Notes: generated from the letters alone by a model not told the origin. 64,000 nt of DNA from Methanobrevibacter thaueri (GCF_015062915.1 NZ_SUTJ01000007.1:3448-67447), one strand, 5' to 3'. Shown: positions 1-9,229, counted from the first letter of the stretch. Translations and numbers: made by a program.

Positions 1-18
1 CTTTGTAGGAGGAATATT

Positions 19-354
19 ATGAAACTCTATGATCAAATATTCAATGTTGTAAAGCAATTCAGGAAAGTGTTCTCACCGGGACCGGTTACAAATGCCGATG
101 TTTCCGGAAGCATCACTGCTGAAATATTCCTGATTGTTTCATTGGTTCTGGCTGCAATACTTTTAAGGCATATAAGTGTATTGCTTGCAGGTTTAGTCAC
201 ATTAATACTTGCTATTGTATTAATCTATAATATTCCGCTCATCCCTAAGGTTAAGATGGAACAGGATGATTCACTTGAAAAAATGTTGTTTTATGCAATA
301 GCGGTTCTTTCAATACTTGTAGTATTCATGTACTGGGGGGGTAATCTTGTCTAA
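19..354 (+). CDS. ehbG: Energy-converting hydrogenase B subunit G (EhbG)
   Basis: Small integral membrane subunit of the Ehb [NiFe] hydrogenase, which couples ion flow to reduction of ferredoxin by H2. The 111-residue protein has about three hydrophobic segments (roughly residues 35-60, 62-78 and 90-107) and no cysteine ligands, so it belongs to the membrane arm. A GGAGG site lies at 7-11 before the ATG. The assignment rests on position: it is followed by H, I (MnhB-like), J, K (polyferredoxin), L, M, N, O, P and Q, the order of the Methanothermobacter ehb operon. EhbF should end just left of the window edge; only its last few bases could be present. Confidence 0.82.
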   Translation: MKLYDQIFNVVKQFRKVFSPGPVTNADVSGSITAEIFLIVSLVLAAILLRHISVLLAGLVTLILAIVLIYNIPLIPKVKMEQDDSLEKMLFYAIAVLSILVVFMYWGGNLV

Positions 355-625
355 CACTACAATTCGTAATTTACTAGCAACAGTCCTAACAGCAATATTC
401 TCAGTTACTTTGCTGGACGCTATATTCCACTTAAGCAGCATGATTAACCCTGGCATAAGTAACATTTATAATGCTTTAGGAACACAAATCGCTCCAAACC
501 TGGTTACAGTAGTCATATTCGATTTCAGGGCATACGATACCTTAGGAGAATCAATCATACTGTTAACTGCAGGTTTAGTAGTTTTATTAATATTCGGTAG
601 AGGATTATTGGGGGATAAAAGATGA
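347..625 (+). CDS. ehbH: Energy-converting hydrogenase B subunit H (EhbH)
   Basis: Membrane-arm subunit of Ehb, 92 residues, with an N-terminal hydrophobic helix and a second one near the C-terminus (about residues 68-86). It begins at a TTG codon inside the end of ehbG (8-nt overlap). The TTG is supported by the G-run at 335-341 acting as ribosome binding site and by the lack of a better ATG. The frame ends in an ATGA overlap with ehbI, so translation is probably coupled. Its individual role is unknown; assignment is by size, hydrophobicity and place in the operon. Confidence 0.8.
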   Translation: MSNTTIRNLLATVLTAIFSVTLLDAIFHLSSMINPGISNIYNALGTQIAPNLVTVVIFDFRAYDTLGESIILLTAGLVVLLIFGRGLLGDKR

Positions 626-1098
626 GTCAAGGCAGCATGATTTTAAAGTTAATATCCTTACCAATATCAATCATATTGATTTGTTTAGGTGTAATGACCA
701 TTCTTGGAGGTCACATCACTCCTGGTGGAGGTTTCCAAGGTGGTGCAATGATAGCAAGTGGTATTATACTCTCCATTCTTGTTTATGGATTGGGTAACTC
801 CCCACTTGAATTGTCTCACACTTATATTGAAGTTTTAGAATCCGTAGGTGCATTAGGTTTCATCATTTTCGGATTGATCGGTTTGTTTGTAGGAGGGTTC
901 TACCTGTACAACTTCGGTACAGACTTGCTTAATGTAGTTCCTCAGGCAATTCAAAGCGTAGCACATTATCCGGACGTGACAAATGCGGGAATTATCCCAT
1001 ACCTCAACATATTTGTTGGTTTGAAAGTGTTCGTGGGATTATCTTCCATTGTAATCGCATTTGCAGGATTCAAGAAAATTGTGGAGGAGAGTGAATGA
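622..1098 (+). CDS. ehbI: Energy-converting hydrogenase B subunit I, MnhB-like (EhbI)
   Basis: Membrane subunit of 158 residues related to MnhB of Mrp-type sodium/proton antiporters. The N-terminal half shows the family pattern of a helix followed by GGHITPGGGFQGG (about residues 27-39), then further membrane segments. Antiporter-like subunits such as this support the view that Ehb is driven by a sodium or proton gradient. The ATG overlaps the stop of ehbH (ATGA) and its own stop overlaps the start of ehbJ. The MnhB relationship is recognised from the motif; the subunit letter comes from gene order. Confidence 0.85.
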   Translation: MSQGSMILKLISLPISIILICLGVMTILGGHITPGGGFQGGAMIASGIILSILVYGLGNSPLELSHTYIEVLESVGALGFIIFGLIGLFVGGFYLYNFGTDLLNVVPQAIQSVAHYPDVTNAGIIPYLNIFVGLKVFVGLSSIVIAFAGFKKIVEESE

Positions 1099-1346
1099 TG
1101 TTAAGTTTAGGACCAATAATATTCGGTTTGATATTGGGCTTGGTAATAGGTTCACAAATCAAGCTTAATGTCAGTGATGCAAAGTTCACTCTTGGATCAT
1201 TTGTATTTATATTAATTGCAGGAATTATTGTGGCATGGCAATCAGGCAATTATCCGTTCTACACAGACTTGCCTATTTCCACCGCATTTTTATCTGCTTT
1301 AATTGGAATTTTTGTAGGCAAACTAATATTTGCAAGGAGTAAATAA
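1095..1346 (+). CDS. ehbJ: Energy-converting hydrogenase B subunit J (EhbJ)
   Basis: Small hydrophobic protein of 83 residues with three predicted membrane spans and no metal ligands, placed between the MnhB-like subunit and the polyferredoxin as in other Methanobacteriales. Two adjacent ATG codons (1095 and 1098) are possible starts; the upstream GGAGGAG at 1083-1089 serves either. It overlaps the ehbI stop codon. Function beyond membership of the membrane arm is not known. Confidence 0.78.
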   Translation: MMLSLGPIIFGLILGLVIGSQIKLNVSDAKFTLGSFVFILIAGIIVAWQSGNYPFYTDLPISTAFLSALIGIFVGKLIFARSK

Positions 1347-1358
1347 GGGGTTTTTATA

Positions 1359-2762
1359 ATGTTTTTATCGACTAATGTATGTGATGAGAGCTGTATTAAA
1401 ACATGTCCTACAAAATCTATTAAATTAATCAATGGAGTGCCATTCAGTTGTCTGACATGCGGAATATGTTATAAGAACTGTCCGAATGGCGCAATATTCA
1501 AGAATAGTTATGGTGGATATGTTGTAGACAGAGCCAAATGTAACGGCTGTGGAATGTGCATGTACAATTGTCCAACAAACAATATAACCATCGAGGATGG
1601 TATTGTTTATGGAATCTGCTCCCGTTGCGGAGTCTGTGCTGAAGAATATCCTGAATGCCGTGTTGACGGATTTGAATATGAAAAGGAAAAGCAATTGACA
1701 TTAATCCGTTCATTGAACATTCTAAATCCTCCGATTGATAATCTGCCATCCAAAAAGGACAGCAAGGTCAAAGAGGTTTCAAGAGGATACTTCGGAACAG
1801 ACCTTGATGAATGTATACTGTGTGGCAGATGTGAGGAGTACTGTCCTACCAATGCGATACATGTGAAGGTTGACTGGGACGATGGAATCTGCAGGCAATG
1901 CAGATTATGTGAGGACGTCTGTCCAAACGGCTCAATGAATAAGCTTCAAATCGTTAACAAGTCAACATGCACTCTTTGTCTAAATTGTATGAAGGCATGT
2001 CCAAACAATGCAATCTCTGTTGACAATTCAAATATCGTAATCAACAAGCTGAACCAAAAACCGACAGGTTCATTCATATCCTGTCTCAATTGCGGTTTAT
2101 GCGCTGACTTATGTGAAAACGAGTCACTTAAAAGAGATGAAGGCAAGCTAAGGTATGATCCGACAATTGACACTGAAAACGTCACTCATGATGTGGCAAT
2201 TCACTACTGTCCGATAAACACTCTTCATGAGGATTATGAGATGTTTATCTATGATGAGATGGAAGATGAGGAATTGCCTACACTCGCAGGCTTCTGTGTA
2301 AGCTGCGGAAAATGTGTACAGGTTTGTGACGACACCAAGGCTCGTCAGTTCATGACTCACACATGGGACGGCAAGGTGTCCGACGATTGTATATCATGTG
2401 GAATCTGTGTTGAATTCTGTCAGGAGGACGCAATTACCCTTCACAGGGGAACAATCAGTGTTGATATGGATAAATGTATCCTATGTGAAAACTGTGCAGT
2501 CCACTGTCCTGTTGATGCGATTCCAAAATCCACAATGTACAAGAATGAGATTGATGGTGGATTCAACTTCATCGAGCAGAAATTATGTATGCATTGCGGA
2601 GTCTGTCACGGAATCTGTTCATATGATGCAATCGAAGAGATTGATGGTAATTATGTAGTTAATGAAGAGAAATGCACATACTGTGGAGCATGTAAGAACG
2701 CATGTCCTGCAAGGGCATTCCTGTTCGAGAGAAATTTTAAAGATTCAATAGAGGGTATTTAA
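1359..2762 (+). CDS. ehbK: Ehb polyferredoxin subunit (EhbK)
   Basis: A 467-residue polyferredoxin that presumably wires electrons between the hydrogenase module and soluble ferredoxins. By eye there are eleven complete C-x2-C-x2-C-x3-C motifs plus two altered ones: an N-terminal CDESCIKTCP, and CSRCGVCAEEYPEC near residue 90, where the fourth cysteine of the usual spacing is a tyrosine and another cysteine follows three residues later. No signal peptide or membrane helix is seen, so it is cytoplasmic and peripheral. An AAGGGG site precedes the ATG. It is followed immediately by ehbL with no spacer, consistent with one transcript. Confidence 0.93.
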   Translation: MFLSTNVCDESCIKTCPTKSIKLINGVPFSCLTCGICYKNCPNGAIFKNSYGGYVVDRAKCNGCGMCMYNCPTNNITIEDGIVYGICSRCGVCAEEYPECRVDGFEYEKEKQLTLIRSLNILNPPIDNLPSKKDSKVKEVSRGYFGTDLDECILCGRCEEYCPTNAIHVKVDWDDGICRQCRLCEDVCPNGSMNKLQIVNKSTCTLCLNCMKACPNNAISVDNSNIVINKLNQKPTGSFISCLNCGLCADLCENESLKRDEGKLRYDPTIDTENVTHDVAIHYCPINTLHEDYEMFIYDEMEDEELPTLAGFCVSCGKCVQVCDDTKARQFMTHTWDGKVSDDCISCGICVEFCQEDAITLHRGTISVDMDKCILCENCAVHCPVDAIPKSTMYKNEIDGGFNFIEQKLCMHCGVCHGICSYDAIEEIDGNYVVNEEKCTYCGACKNACPARAFLFERNFKDSIEGI

Positions 2763-3254
2763 ATGAGTAGCATACTAAGAATAGCTTTGGAAGGAGCATT
2801 TACTAACTTTAAAAGAATCTTTTTTGCAGCTGACCGTGTAACTGATATGGATATGAGAAATCAAATCGCAACACTATCAGTTAAGGTTGACGACAGGGTT
2901 GACGAGAAGGCCTGCATTGGATGTGCAGGATGTGCCAACGTCTGTCCAACAGGTGCAGTGGAGATGAAGGAACTGGCAAGTCCGGTCAAGATAACAGACG
3001 ACTGGGTTAAAACTGAAGTGCCTGAAATTAATCTTGAAAAATGTGTTGTATGCTATTACTGCCACGACTTCTGTCCGGTATTTTCACTTTACGGTGAAAA
3101 GGGAACAATTCACCCAAGCAACGTCGGAGACCAGGAAGTCGACATTGCAAGCGCACTCGAACAGCCATTTAAAATTTCTGACGATAAACTTAAATTCATT
3201 GCTCAATACCTGTCCGACAAGACAGTATTGAAGAATCAGGAGGATGGTGATTAG
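2763..3254 (+). CDS. ehbL: Ehb ferredoxin-type subunit with two 4Fe-4S clusters (EhbL)
   Basis: Electron-transfer subunit of 163 residues carrying two cluster motifs, CIGCAGCANVCP (about residue 44) and CVVCYYCHDFCP (about residue 95). This corresponds to the NuoI-like subunit that links the hydrogenase small subunit to ferredoxin. It begins directly after the ehbK stop and ends directly before the ATG of ehbM, so the genes are packed without spacers. The C-terminal 50 residues are charged and lack cysteines. Family assignment is firm; the direction of electron flow is inferred from what is known of Ehb as an anabolic ferredoxin-reducing enzyme. Confidence 0.92.
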   Translation: MSSILRIALEGAFTNFKRIFFAADRVTDMDMRNQIATLSVKVDDRVDEKACIGCAGCANVCPTGAVEMKELASPVKITDDWVKTEVPEINLEKCVVCYYCHDFCPVFSLYGEKGTIHPSNVGDQEVDIASALEQPFKISDDKLKFIAQYLSDKTVLKNQEDGD

Positions 3255-3701
3255 ATGGGACTTAAGTCATTTTCAAGAGCAAGGGCAATACATGTCATGC
3301 TGGTGTACACCGGAGGATGTAACGGTTGCGATATTGAAATTGTAAACTCAATATTATCACCTAGATTTGATGCTGAGCAATATAATGTGTTTTTAACATG
3401 GAATCCTCGTGAAGCCGATGTTCTGGTTGTCACAGGACCAGTTACTCACTTGAATAGAAAACCATTGGAGGCAATTTATGAAGCCATTCCTGACCCTAAA
3501 CTGGTCGTGGCTGCAGGAAGTTGCGCTTTGATGGGTGGTGTTTATAAGAACTGTTATGGTGACATTCCTTCAGAAGAGATTGAAGGACCGGTTGAAAACA
3601 TCATACCTGTAGCTGCTAAGGTTCCGGGTTGTGCCGTAAGGCCACAGGATGTTTTAGCTGGTGTTGTAACACTTTTACCTACATTATTAGATGCGGACTG
3701 A
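3255..3701 (+). CDS. ehbM: [NiFe]-hydrogenase small subunit (EhbM)
   Basis: Small subunit of the Ehb hydrogenase, 148 residues, of the NuoB / NADH dehydrogenase 20 kDa family. The proximal 4Fe-4S cluster ligands are visible: GGCNGCDIE (Cys22 and Cys25), GSCALMGG (Cys90) and PGCAVRP (Cys126). The length is typical of the short small subunits of energy-converting hydrogenases. It lies between the ferredoxin subunit and the large subunit, and a GAGGTGAT ribosome site for the large subunit follows its stop. Confidence 0.94.
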   Translation: MGLKSFSRARAIHVMLVYTGGCNGCDIEIVNSILSPRFDAEQYNVFLTWNPREADVLVVTGPVTHLNRKPLEAIYEAIPDPKLVVAAGSCALMGGVYKNCYGDIPSEEIEGPVENIIPVAAKVPGCAVRPQDVLAGVVTLLPTLLDAD

Positions 3702-3712
3702 GAGGTGATAAG

Positions 3713-4840
3713 ATGGATGAGAAAGTACCGAGAAGCAATATTATTGAAACAGAAATTCCAATGGGTACAGTTCACCCTGCTGCATTGGAACCGTATAGGG
3801 TTAGGTTTTTTGTAGAAGATGAAATCGTTCAAGAGGCTGAAATCACAATTGGAGTCAATCACAGAGGAATCGAGAGGATTATGGAAGGGCTTCCTGTGGA
3901 AAAGGCTAATGCACTCACTGAAAAGATTTGCGGAATCTGTTCAAATTCACATATATGGAATTCATGCAGAACCGCTGAAATCGGTTTGGACATTGAAATT
4001 CCAGAAAGGGCCACTTACATTCGTGTAATAATGGGCGAACTTGAACGTTTGCATTCACACTTCTTATATTTGGCGCATGGTTGTGAGGTATTGTCCCATG
4101 AAACGTTCTCCATGAGAATATTCTACATGAGGGAAATAGTCATGGAACTGCTTGCAATGATTGGAGGAAACCGTGTGCAATACGGATGTTCCGTTTTAGG
4201 TGGAGTAAGGCCAAGATGTGATTTGGATGAAGCTAAACTCTTAAGGCTTAAAAATGACATGGATGCCTTGGAAGAAGGTCTTAGCAATTTTGTAGATAGG
4301 TTCCTAGCGGATTCCATACTCTTGTCAAGGGTGACCGGAATAGGAGTATTACCTCAAAAGCAAGCAATTGAGCTTGCAGTGACAGGTCCGACCCTCAGGG
4401 CAACCGGTGTTGCAAGAGACCTAAGGACAACCATGTTCGAATATGATAATTTTGATTTCAATGTTATAACACAGCCTGACGGTGACGTAAAGTCAAACTT
4501 GATTATGAGGGCATTGGAATCATTCGAATCAATAAAATTAATTAGACAAGCTATTGCAAATATCCCTGAAGGCAAGGTTATAAACCGTGACTGGGAAATG
4601 TTTGACACAGACATAACTGAAAGTTACATTGAAGTTCCAAGGGGAACACTTTACCACTCATACGCCCTTGAAAGCGGCCGTGTAAGGCATTGCATTATAA
4701 GAACACCTTCAATGGCCAATATTGGGGCAATGCAATACGCATGTATTGGTGATCAGATTACAGACGCACAATTATGTATCGTACAATGTGACCCATGTTT
4801 CACATGTACAGATAGAGCAATAGAGATTATAAGGAGGTAG
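3713..4840 (+). CDS. ehbN: [NiFe]-hydrogenase large subunit (EhbN)
   Basis: Catalytic subunit of 375 residues holding the Ni-Fe centre. Both nickel-binding cysteine pairs are present: [11 protein letters not shown] (Cys73 and Cys76) and DPCFTC near the C-terminus (Cys362 and Cys365). After the second pair the protein continues for only about ten residues, without an obvious long cleaved C-terminal peptide. The ATG at 3713 is chosen over longer in-frame starts because GAGGTGAT lies just upstream and the protein then begins at the conserved hydrogenase N-terminus; a longer frame would overlap ehbM. Confidence 0.94.
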   Translation: MDEKVPRSNIIETEIPMGTVHPAALEPYRVRFFVEDEIVQEAEITIGVNHRGIERIMEGLPVEKANALTEKICGICSNSHIWNSCRTAEIGLDIEIPERATYIRVIMGELERLHSHFLYLAHGCEVLSHETFSMRIFYMREIVMELLAMIGGNRVQYGCSVLGGVRPRCDLDEAKLLRLKNDMDALEEGLSNFVDRFLADSILLSRVTGIGVLPQKQAIELAVTGPTLRATGVARDLRTTMFEYDNFDFNVITQPDGDVKSNLIMRALESFESIKLIRQAIANIPEGKVINRDWEMFDTDITESYIEVPRGTLYHSYALESGRVRHCIIRTPSMANIGAMQYACIGDQITDAQLCIVQCDPCFTCTDRAIEIIRR

Positions 4841-4843
4841 AAA

Positions 4844-5842
4844 ATGTTTGAAAGTACAATTGTTAATTCAGTTCTAGCAGTAATACTTACAGTACTTGTT
4901 TGTTTTGTAATTTCAACATTACTTCCAGGAATCGAGCGTAAATATGTTCATGCAAGAATACAGCAAAGGATCGGACCGATTGTAATCGCTCCGGGAATCA
5001 TGGCACCATTGAAATTCCTATATAAAAAGAATGTAGAAGTGTCATCACCGGTTCCAGGATTATACAAGTCCCTTCCGATAATATGCTTTATTGTGGTTTT
5101 ATGCATTCTCATAGCATTGACTCCTCAGGCATATCAAATCCCTGCACTTTCAAGCCTTGTGGCTATTGTAGGATTTTTGAAAGTCGAGGAAATCTGTTAC
5201 GTGCTGATGGGTGCACTGTCCAAGTCTGTAATGTCTCTAAAAATGCCTTTCCCAGATATTGTAAAAGGTGGAGCACACTTAAATGCTCAAAGGTCATTCA
5301 TTGAAGACATCAGTGCAAAAAGGTCACTCAGGATGATTACCTACGGTTCATTCCCATTGTACCTTGCATTGTTTGCACCTGTAACTGCAGCTAGAAGCAT
5401 ATTTCTGTCTGACATTGTTGCATACCAGCATGCTCACGGACCGTTCCTCTTTACAGTGGCAGGTGGAATTGCAGCTATCGTATTCTTCATCGGTTACATG
5501 ATTATATTGAATGAATATCCGTTTTCAATAATTAAGGCAAAAAGTGACGTTATTGAAGGACCATACATGGAATACGCAGCAAAATATCGTTCCATTGTCT
5601 ATCTGACAAGAGGATTTTTCATGTTCGTGCTTGGTGCAGTGTTCTCAGTGCTGTTCATTGGAGTTCCGCCAACAATCATGTCCTGGGGAATTCTGGTCAA
5701 CATTGTTGTGGCATTGATATTCGTGTTCATGATGGGAATATTTTCAGCGTTCAGCCCAGTGTTTACAAATAGACAATTGCTGCCTACAATCTTGGGAGCA
5801 ACATTACTCGGAATACTATCTATCGTACTTGGATTATTATAG
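4844..5842 (+). CDS. ehbO: Ehb membrane subunit, NuoH-like (EhbO)
   Basis: Polytopic membrane protein of 332 residues related to NuoH/ND1, the subunit that anchors the hydrogenase module to the membrane and helps couple electron transfer to ion movement. About eight hydrophobic segments are seen; the first cytosolic loop after helix 1 (ERKYVHARIQQRIGP) matches the conserved NuoH loop that contacts the hydrogenase-type subunits. It starts three bases after the ehbN stop, with an AAGGAGG site inside the end of ehbN, and is followed by an AGGAGG site for ehbP. Confidence 0.93.
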   Translation: MFESTIVNSVLAVILTVLVCFVISTLLPGIERKYVHARIQQRIGPIVIAPGIMAPLKFLYKKNVEVSSPVPGLYKSLPIICFIVVLCILIALTPQAYQIPALSSLVAIVGFLKVEEICYVLMGALSKSVMSLKMPFPDIVKGGAHLNAQRSFIEDISAKRSLRMITYGSFPLYLALFAPVTAARSIFLSDIVAYQHAHGPFLFTVAGGIAAIVFFIGYMIILNEYPFSIIKAKSDVIEGPYMEYAAKYRSIVYLTRGFFMFVLGAVFSVLFIGVPPTIMSWGILVNIVVALIFVFMMGIFSAFSPVFTNRQLLPTILGATLLGILSIVLGLL

Positions 5843-5854
5843 GAGGAATTATTT

Positions 5855-6118
5855 ATGAAATTTGTTATGAGACCGTATCACATGGTAAGTCTTGGAGGAT
5901 ATATTGTTGAATGGGATTTTCCCTACAGGAATCTTATAGTAGTAAATAAAACCTCTGAACCTATAAAGATTGAAATACCAGTATTTCATGAGGAATGGAT
6001 TCAGGAGCACAAGGATTTAGGGCTTGAAGTAATTCCAGTCAGCAAAAACGATAACTTTTTAAGCATGTGGAAAAGAGCCCATGCAGAACTTGATAAAGTA
6101 AGGCCAGAAAATGAGTGA
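5855..6118 (+). CDS. ehbP: Energy-converting hydrogenase B subunit P (EhbP)
   Basis: Small soluble protein of 87 residues encoded between the NuoH-like subunit and the ACT-domain protein, as ehbP is in Methanothermobacter. It has no membrane helix and no cysteine motif. An AGGAGGAATT site lies just upstream, and the end overlaps the start of ehbQ by 8 nt. Its function within Ehb is unknown; the name comes from operon position and length. Confidence 0.78.
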   Translation: MKFVMRPYHMVSLGGYIVEWDFPYRNLIVVNKTSEPIKIEIPVFHEEWIQEHKDLGLEVIPVSKNDNFLSMWKRAHAELDKVRPENE

Positions 6119-6770
6119 TTATACATTAACAATCAAATCAGATGAGAAAAAAGGTGTTTTGGACGATATCACTGATGTTATCACCAATCATGGTGCCAAT
6201 ATCAGTTATGTTCATCTTTTTGTTGAAAAACAGAATATGGGTTCCATCAATCTGGAACTTGAACACGTTGAAAATATCGATGATCTTTTGGATGATTTGA
6301 ATGCTATCCCTGAAGTGCAATCAGTTGAGCTGCACGGTTCACAATTCGACATATGGGGTAAGCGTATAATCATTGTTGGTGGCGGTGCCCAAGTGTCCCA
6401 AGTGGCCACTGGAGCAATTACCGAAGCCGATAGGCATAATATACGCGGTGAGCGTATCAGTGTCGATACAATCCCGTTGGTTGGTGAAAAAAATCTTGCT
6501 GAAGCTATTGAGGCGATTTCAAGACTTCCTCGTGTAAGCGCTTTAGTGCTTGCAGGTTCACTTATGGGTGGTGAAATAACCGAGGCTGTCAAAAAGGTTA
6601 AGGAGCAAAGCAATTTGACTGTAATCTGCCTTAACATGCCTGGAAGCGTAACCAAATATGCAGATTTAATCATTACTGACCCAATTCAAGCAGGGGTTTT
6701 GGCGGTAATGTCAATAGCTGACACTGCTGTTTTTAATATTGAACGCTTAGGCGACAAAATCAAGTATTAA
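6111..6770 (+). CDS. ehbQ: ACT-domain protein of the ehb operon (EhbQ)
   Basis: Cytoplasmic protein of 219 residues. The first about 75 residues form an ACT-type small-molecule binding domain (it begins [21 protein letters not shown], with the helix after the first strand). The remainder starts with a nucleotide-binding-like [14 protein letters not shown] and resembles the DUF5612-type C-terminal domain. ACT domains usually sense amino acids, so a regulatory role for Ehb or biosynthesis is plausible but not shown. It is the last gene before a clear terminator hairpin and overlaps ehbP by 8 nt. Confidence 0.8.
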   Translation: MSDYTLTIKSDEKKGVLDDITDVITNHGANISYVHLFVEKQNMGSINLELEHVENIDDLLDDLNAIPEVQSVELHGSQFDIWGKRIIIVGGGAQVSQVATGAITEADRHNIRGERISVDTIPLVGEKNLAEAIEAISRLPRVSALVLAGSLMGGEITEAVKKVKEQSNLTVICLNMPGSVTKYADLIITDPIQAGVLAVMSIADTAVFNIERLGDKIKY

Positions 6771-6790
6771 TTCATGTTTATGGACATATA

Positions 6791-6813
6791 GGGGAGTTAC
6801 TCATTAACTCCCT
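6791..6813 (+). terminator. Hairpin terminator at the end of the ehb operon
   Basis: GGGAGTTA (6792-6799) pairs perfectly with TAACTCCC (6805-6812) around a five-base loop, and a T-rich run follows at about 6821-6828. It lies between the convergent ehbQ and the Cas4-like gene, so it may stop transcription from the left. In archaea the T-run and FttA matter more than the stem. Confidence 0.65.
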
Positions 6814-6819
6814 TCATTA

Positions 6820-7614
6820 CTAATTTTTTAAGCAAATATCATTATATTCACATTTTTCACATTTCTTAGCACTTTTTTTAACACTTGGAAGTTTCTTGTT
6901 CTCAACGATTTCCTTGACTTCACGGATAATGTCAAACAGATCCTTTCTAAGGTTGATGTCCATGACGACAGGACGTTTCTCTCCTATCTTTTCATAGTTC
7001 ACAAACCCGACATAGACTTCTGTTTTAAACGATTCCTCAATCAGTATTGCATATGCTGCCTGCTCGATTGCATCCTGGTCCCAGACTCCCTTAAGTGGAG
7101 GATTTGTGTTCTTGAGTGTTATGGGATAGTAGATTCCATCGATTATTTCAATCTTGTCGCAAATCCCAATCATTTCAAGACCCTTGTCCTTCAGCATGTA
7201 TGAGTACATGCAGTTCGGGAAAAACATGTCGATTATGCCATTTGCATTTTTATTTAGAATGGTCATTGCCTGTTTGGTTCTCAATGCGGTTATCTTGATG
7301 TTGAAATATGCATTGTCAATGATTTCATTGATTTGTGAGCTTTCAAGACCTAAATCCATTGACCTGATGGCTTTGGTTGTGCTTTCAATGTATGGGTCGA
7401 TGTTTTGTGAGAGAATATTTTCAATCTCGTTTATGGTCATGTCCTTTTTGACCTTGCGCATATTCTTCTCAATCAAATCCTGAATGTCAATCCTGAGCTT
7501 TTTAATCTCTATTGACAATTGATAATTATCGTTTTCGCTCATGTCCACATGATTTTGAATGTATAGTTTCATTGGACAGTACATATATTGTTTTATGGAA
7601 GAGACATTAATCAT
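6820..7614 (-). CDS. Cas4-like (PD-(D/E)XK, DUF83) protein with degenerate active site
   Basis: A 264-residue protein of the Cas4/Dna2 RecB-like family. An N-terminal MYCPMK cysteine and C-terminal CEKCEYNDIC supply the four cysteines expected for the family's 4Fe-4S cluster. The nuclease core is recognisable in GICDKIEIIDG followed by YYPITLKNTNPP and GVWDQDAIEQAAYAIL, but the glutamate of the E-x-K motif appears as threonine (TLK) and the glutamine of the QhxxY motif appears as glutamate. No CRISPR array or other cas gene is in the window. An AAGAGGTT site precedes the ATG. It may be a structural or regulatory homologue rather than an active nuclease; the family call is firmer than the activity call. 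Confidence 0.72.
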   Translation of the reverse strand: MINVSSIKQYMYCPMKLYIQNHVDMSENDNYQLSIEIKKLRIDIQDLIEKNMRKVKKDMTINEIENILSQNIDPYIESTTKAIRSMDLGLESSQINEIIDNAYFNIKITALRTKQAMTILNKNANGIIDMFFPNCMYSYMLKDKGLEMIGICDKIEIIDGIYYPITLKNTNPPLKGVWDQDAIEQAAYAILIEESFKTEVYVGFVNYEKIGEKRPVVMDINLRKDLFDIIREVKEIVENKKLPSVKKSAKKCEKCEYNDICLKN

Positions 7615-7716
7615 TTTTATAACCTCTTAAAATTCTCAATATTATTATATCTTGAATAATATATAAAATAAGAAGTTATAAATGAAGTAAATAAGTTTAT
7701 TTAAAATAAAAAAAGT

Positions 7717-7740
7717 AAATAGCTAATAATTTAGCTATTT
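7717..7740 (-). terminator. Terminator of the SNF transporter gene
   Basis: A perfect 10-bp stem, AAATAGCTAA with TTAGCTATTT and a 4-base loop. Read on the minus strand it follows the transporter stop codon closely and is followed by a run of seven T (plus-strand As at about 7708-7714). Confidence 0.72.
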
Positions 7741-7750
7741 GAAGTTAATT

Positions 7751-9229
7751 TTATACGTTGTAGTAATCTTTGTTGATTGCAGGCAATTTTGCAAATATGA
7801 AAGGCACGACAATCAGGGCGACTGTCAATATTGCCATGATTATTACGCTCACTTGGTCTGCACTGCTGATAGTTGAGTAAACCCCTTGAATCCAAAGGCC
7901 TAAAATACAGATAGGCAATATGAATTTAATCACTGCTTTCCAGGTTTTGCCCACTGTGATTGAGGAGTTCCTGTTCAATGTATCGATAAGGTCATCGAAT
8001 TTGTAAATCCAACCGAAGATGATACATTCAAGCAGTATTGCAAATAGCAATGCGAAGTTGTTCAGGTAAGCGTCGAAAACTCCTAGAACTATGCTTCCCG
8101 CACCGGTTGCAAAGATACAGGATATTAAAAATCCGATAATGCACACTACTGTAGCGGTCTTTTTACGTTCAATGAGGAATTTTTCTGAAATTGAGTAACA
8201 TACTCCTTCAAGAAGAGCAATAACTGATGTGATTCCTGCAAATAAGATACATATGAAGAACAATGGTCCTACTACATATGCTGCAGGTCCCATGGTATTG
8301 AATACTTGTGGGAAAACAACAAATGCAAGACCTGTTCCTTCGGTTACAAGCTCATTGAATGGTATTCCGCTTGAAAGGGTCATGAATCCTAAAATGGAAA
8401 AGATTCCTATTGAGTTGAACACTTCAAAACCGGAGTTTGAAAATGCAACAATCAATGCATTGTCAACCAGTTTGGATCCTTCAGGCAAGTAGCTTGCATA
8501 TGTCATTGCAATAGCCATACCCAGACTTAAAGAGAATACGATTTGTCCGAATGCTGCCAGCCAAACGTCCAGGTTGGTCAATGCACTCCAGTCCGGTGTG
8601 AAAATCTGTGTGTATCCGATTGATGCACCAGGCAATGTGAGTGAAAAGGCCACAATTCCGATAACGATTAGACATAGCAAAGGCAATAGGATTTGGCTTA
8701 CTTTACCGATTCCATCATTCAAGTCCCTTTTGATGATTGCCCATGCAATGAACCAGATTATGAACACTGAAATTAAAACGTTCGGAACAATGGTTGTTAT
8801 TCCGGAAATTGAATCTGTTGCATGTAACACATGATTTGCAAAGTATAAGTCAGGGTTTGAACCCCAAGCCTTTGTAAAACTTAAAATAATATATATAAAG
8901 TCCCATCCAACTACACAAACGTAATATGTTGTAATCAGAAATACGATTAATAATATGAACCATGCTACTGGCTCTAATTTTCCTTTGATAGAGTATAATA
9001 TTCTTGCAATGGATTTCTTGAACTTAAATCCCACGGCATATTCCACGAGAACGAATGAGATACCTAAGAGAAATAATGAAACTATATATGGAATCATGAA
9101 TGATCCTCCACCATTGGAATACAATACATTTGGGAAACGCCAGATGTTTCCAAGTCCAACAGCGGAACCAATCATTGCCATCATGAATGCAAGATTACTA
9201 TTCCATTCTTGTTTTTTGGTTTCTGTCAT
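7751..9229 (-). CDS. SNF-family sodium-dependent transporter
   Basis: Sodium-coupled symporter of the neurotransmitter:sodium symporter (LeuT-like) family, 492 residues, probably for an amino acid or similar solute. The N-terminal signature (NLAFMMAMIGSAVGLGNIWRFP) is the unwound TM1 region that binds sodium and substrate, and about twelve hydrophobic segments follow across the protein. A GTGATAA element just before the ATG can serve as ribosome site. The promoter TATA box at 9272-9282 is flanked by an 11-bp inverted repeat, suggesting regulation. Neighbours do not reveal the substrate. Confidence 0.9.
   Translation of the reverse strand: MTETKKQEWNSNLAFMMAMIGSAVGLGNIWRFPNVLYSNGGGSFMIPYIVSLFLLGISFVLVEYAVGFKFKKSIARILYSIKGKLEPVAWFILLIVFLITTYYVCVVGWDFIYIILSFTKAWGSNPDLYFANHVLHATDSISGITTIVPNVLISVFIIWFIAWAIIKRDLNDGIGKVSQILLPLLCLIVIGIVAFSLTLPGASIGYTQIFTPDWSALTNLDVWLAAFGQIVFSLSLGMAIAMTYASYLPEGSKLVDNALIVAFSNSGFEVFNSIGIFSILGFMTLSSGIPFNELVTEGTGLAFVVFPQVFNTMGPAAYVVGPLFFICILFAGITSVIALLEGVCYSISEKFLIERKKTATVVCIIGFLISCIFATGAGSIVLGVFDAYLNNFALLFAILLECIIFGWIYKFDDLIDTLNRNSSITVGKTWKAVIKFILPICILGLWIQGVYSTISSADQVSVIIMAILTVALIVVPFIFAKLPAINKDYYNV

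Noticed and set aside
3629..3712. Longer N-terminus for the EhbN large subunit
   Set aside because: It overlaps the ehbM coding sequence, has no ribosome site, and the conserved hydrogenase start is at 3713 after GAGGTGAT.
6212..6673. Long minus-strand frame opposite ehbQ
   Set aside because: It is Ser/Thr/Ile-rich as expected for the complement of a real gene, and ehbQ has a clear ACT domain and operon context.
6820..7614. A CRISPR-Cas locus around the Cas4-like gene
   Set aside because: No repeat-spacer array and no other cas gene is found within the window; the protein itself has degenerate nuclease motifs.
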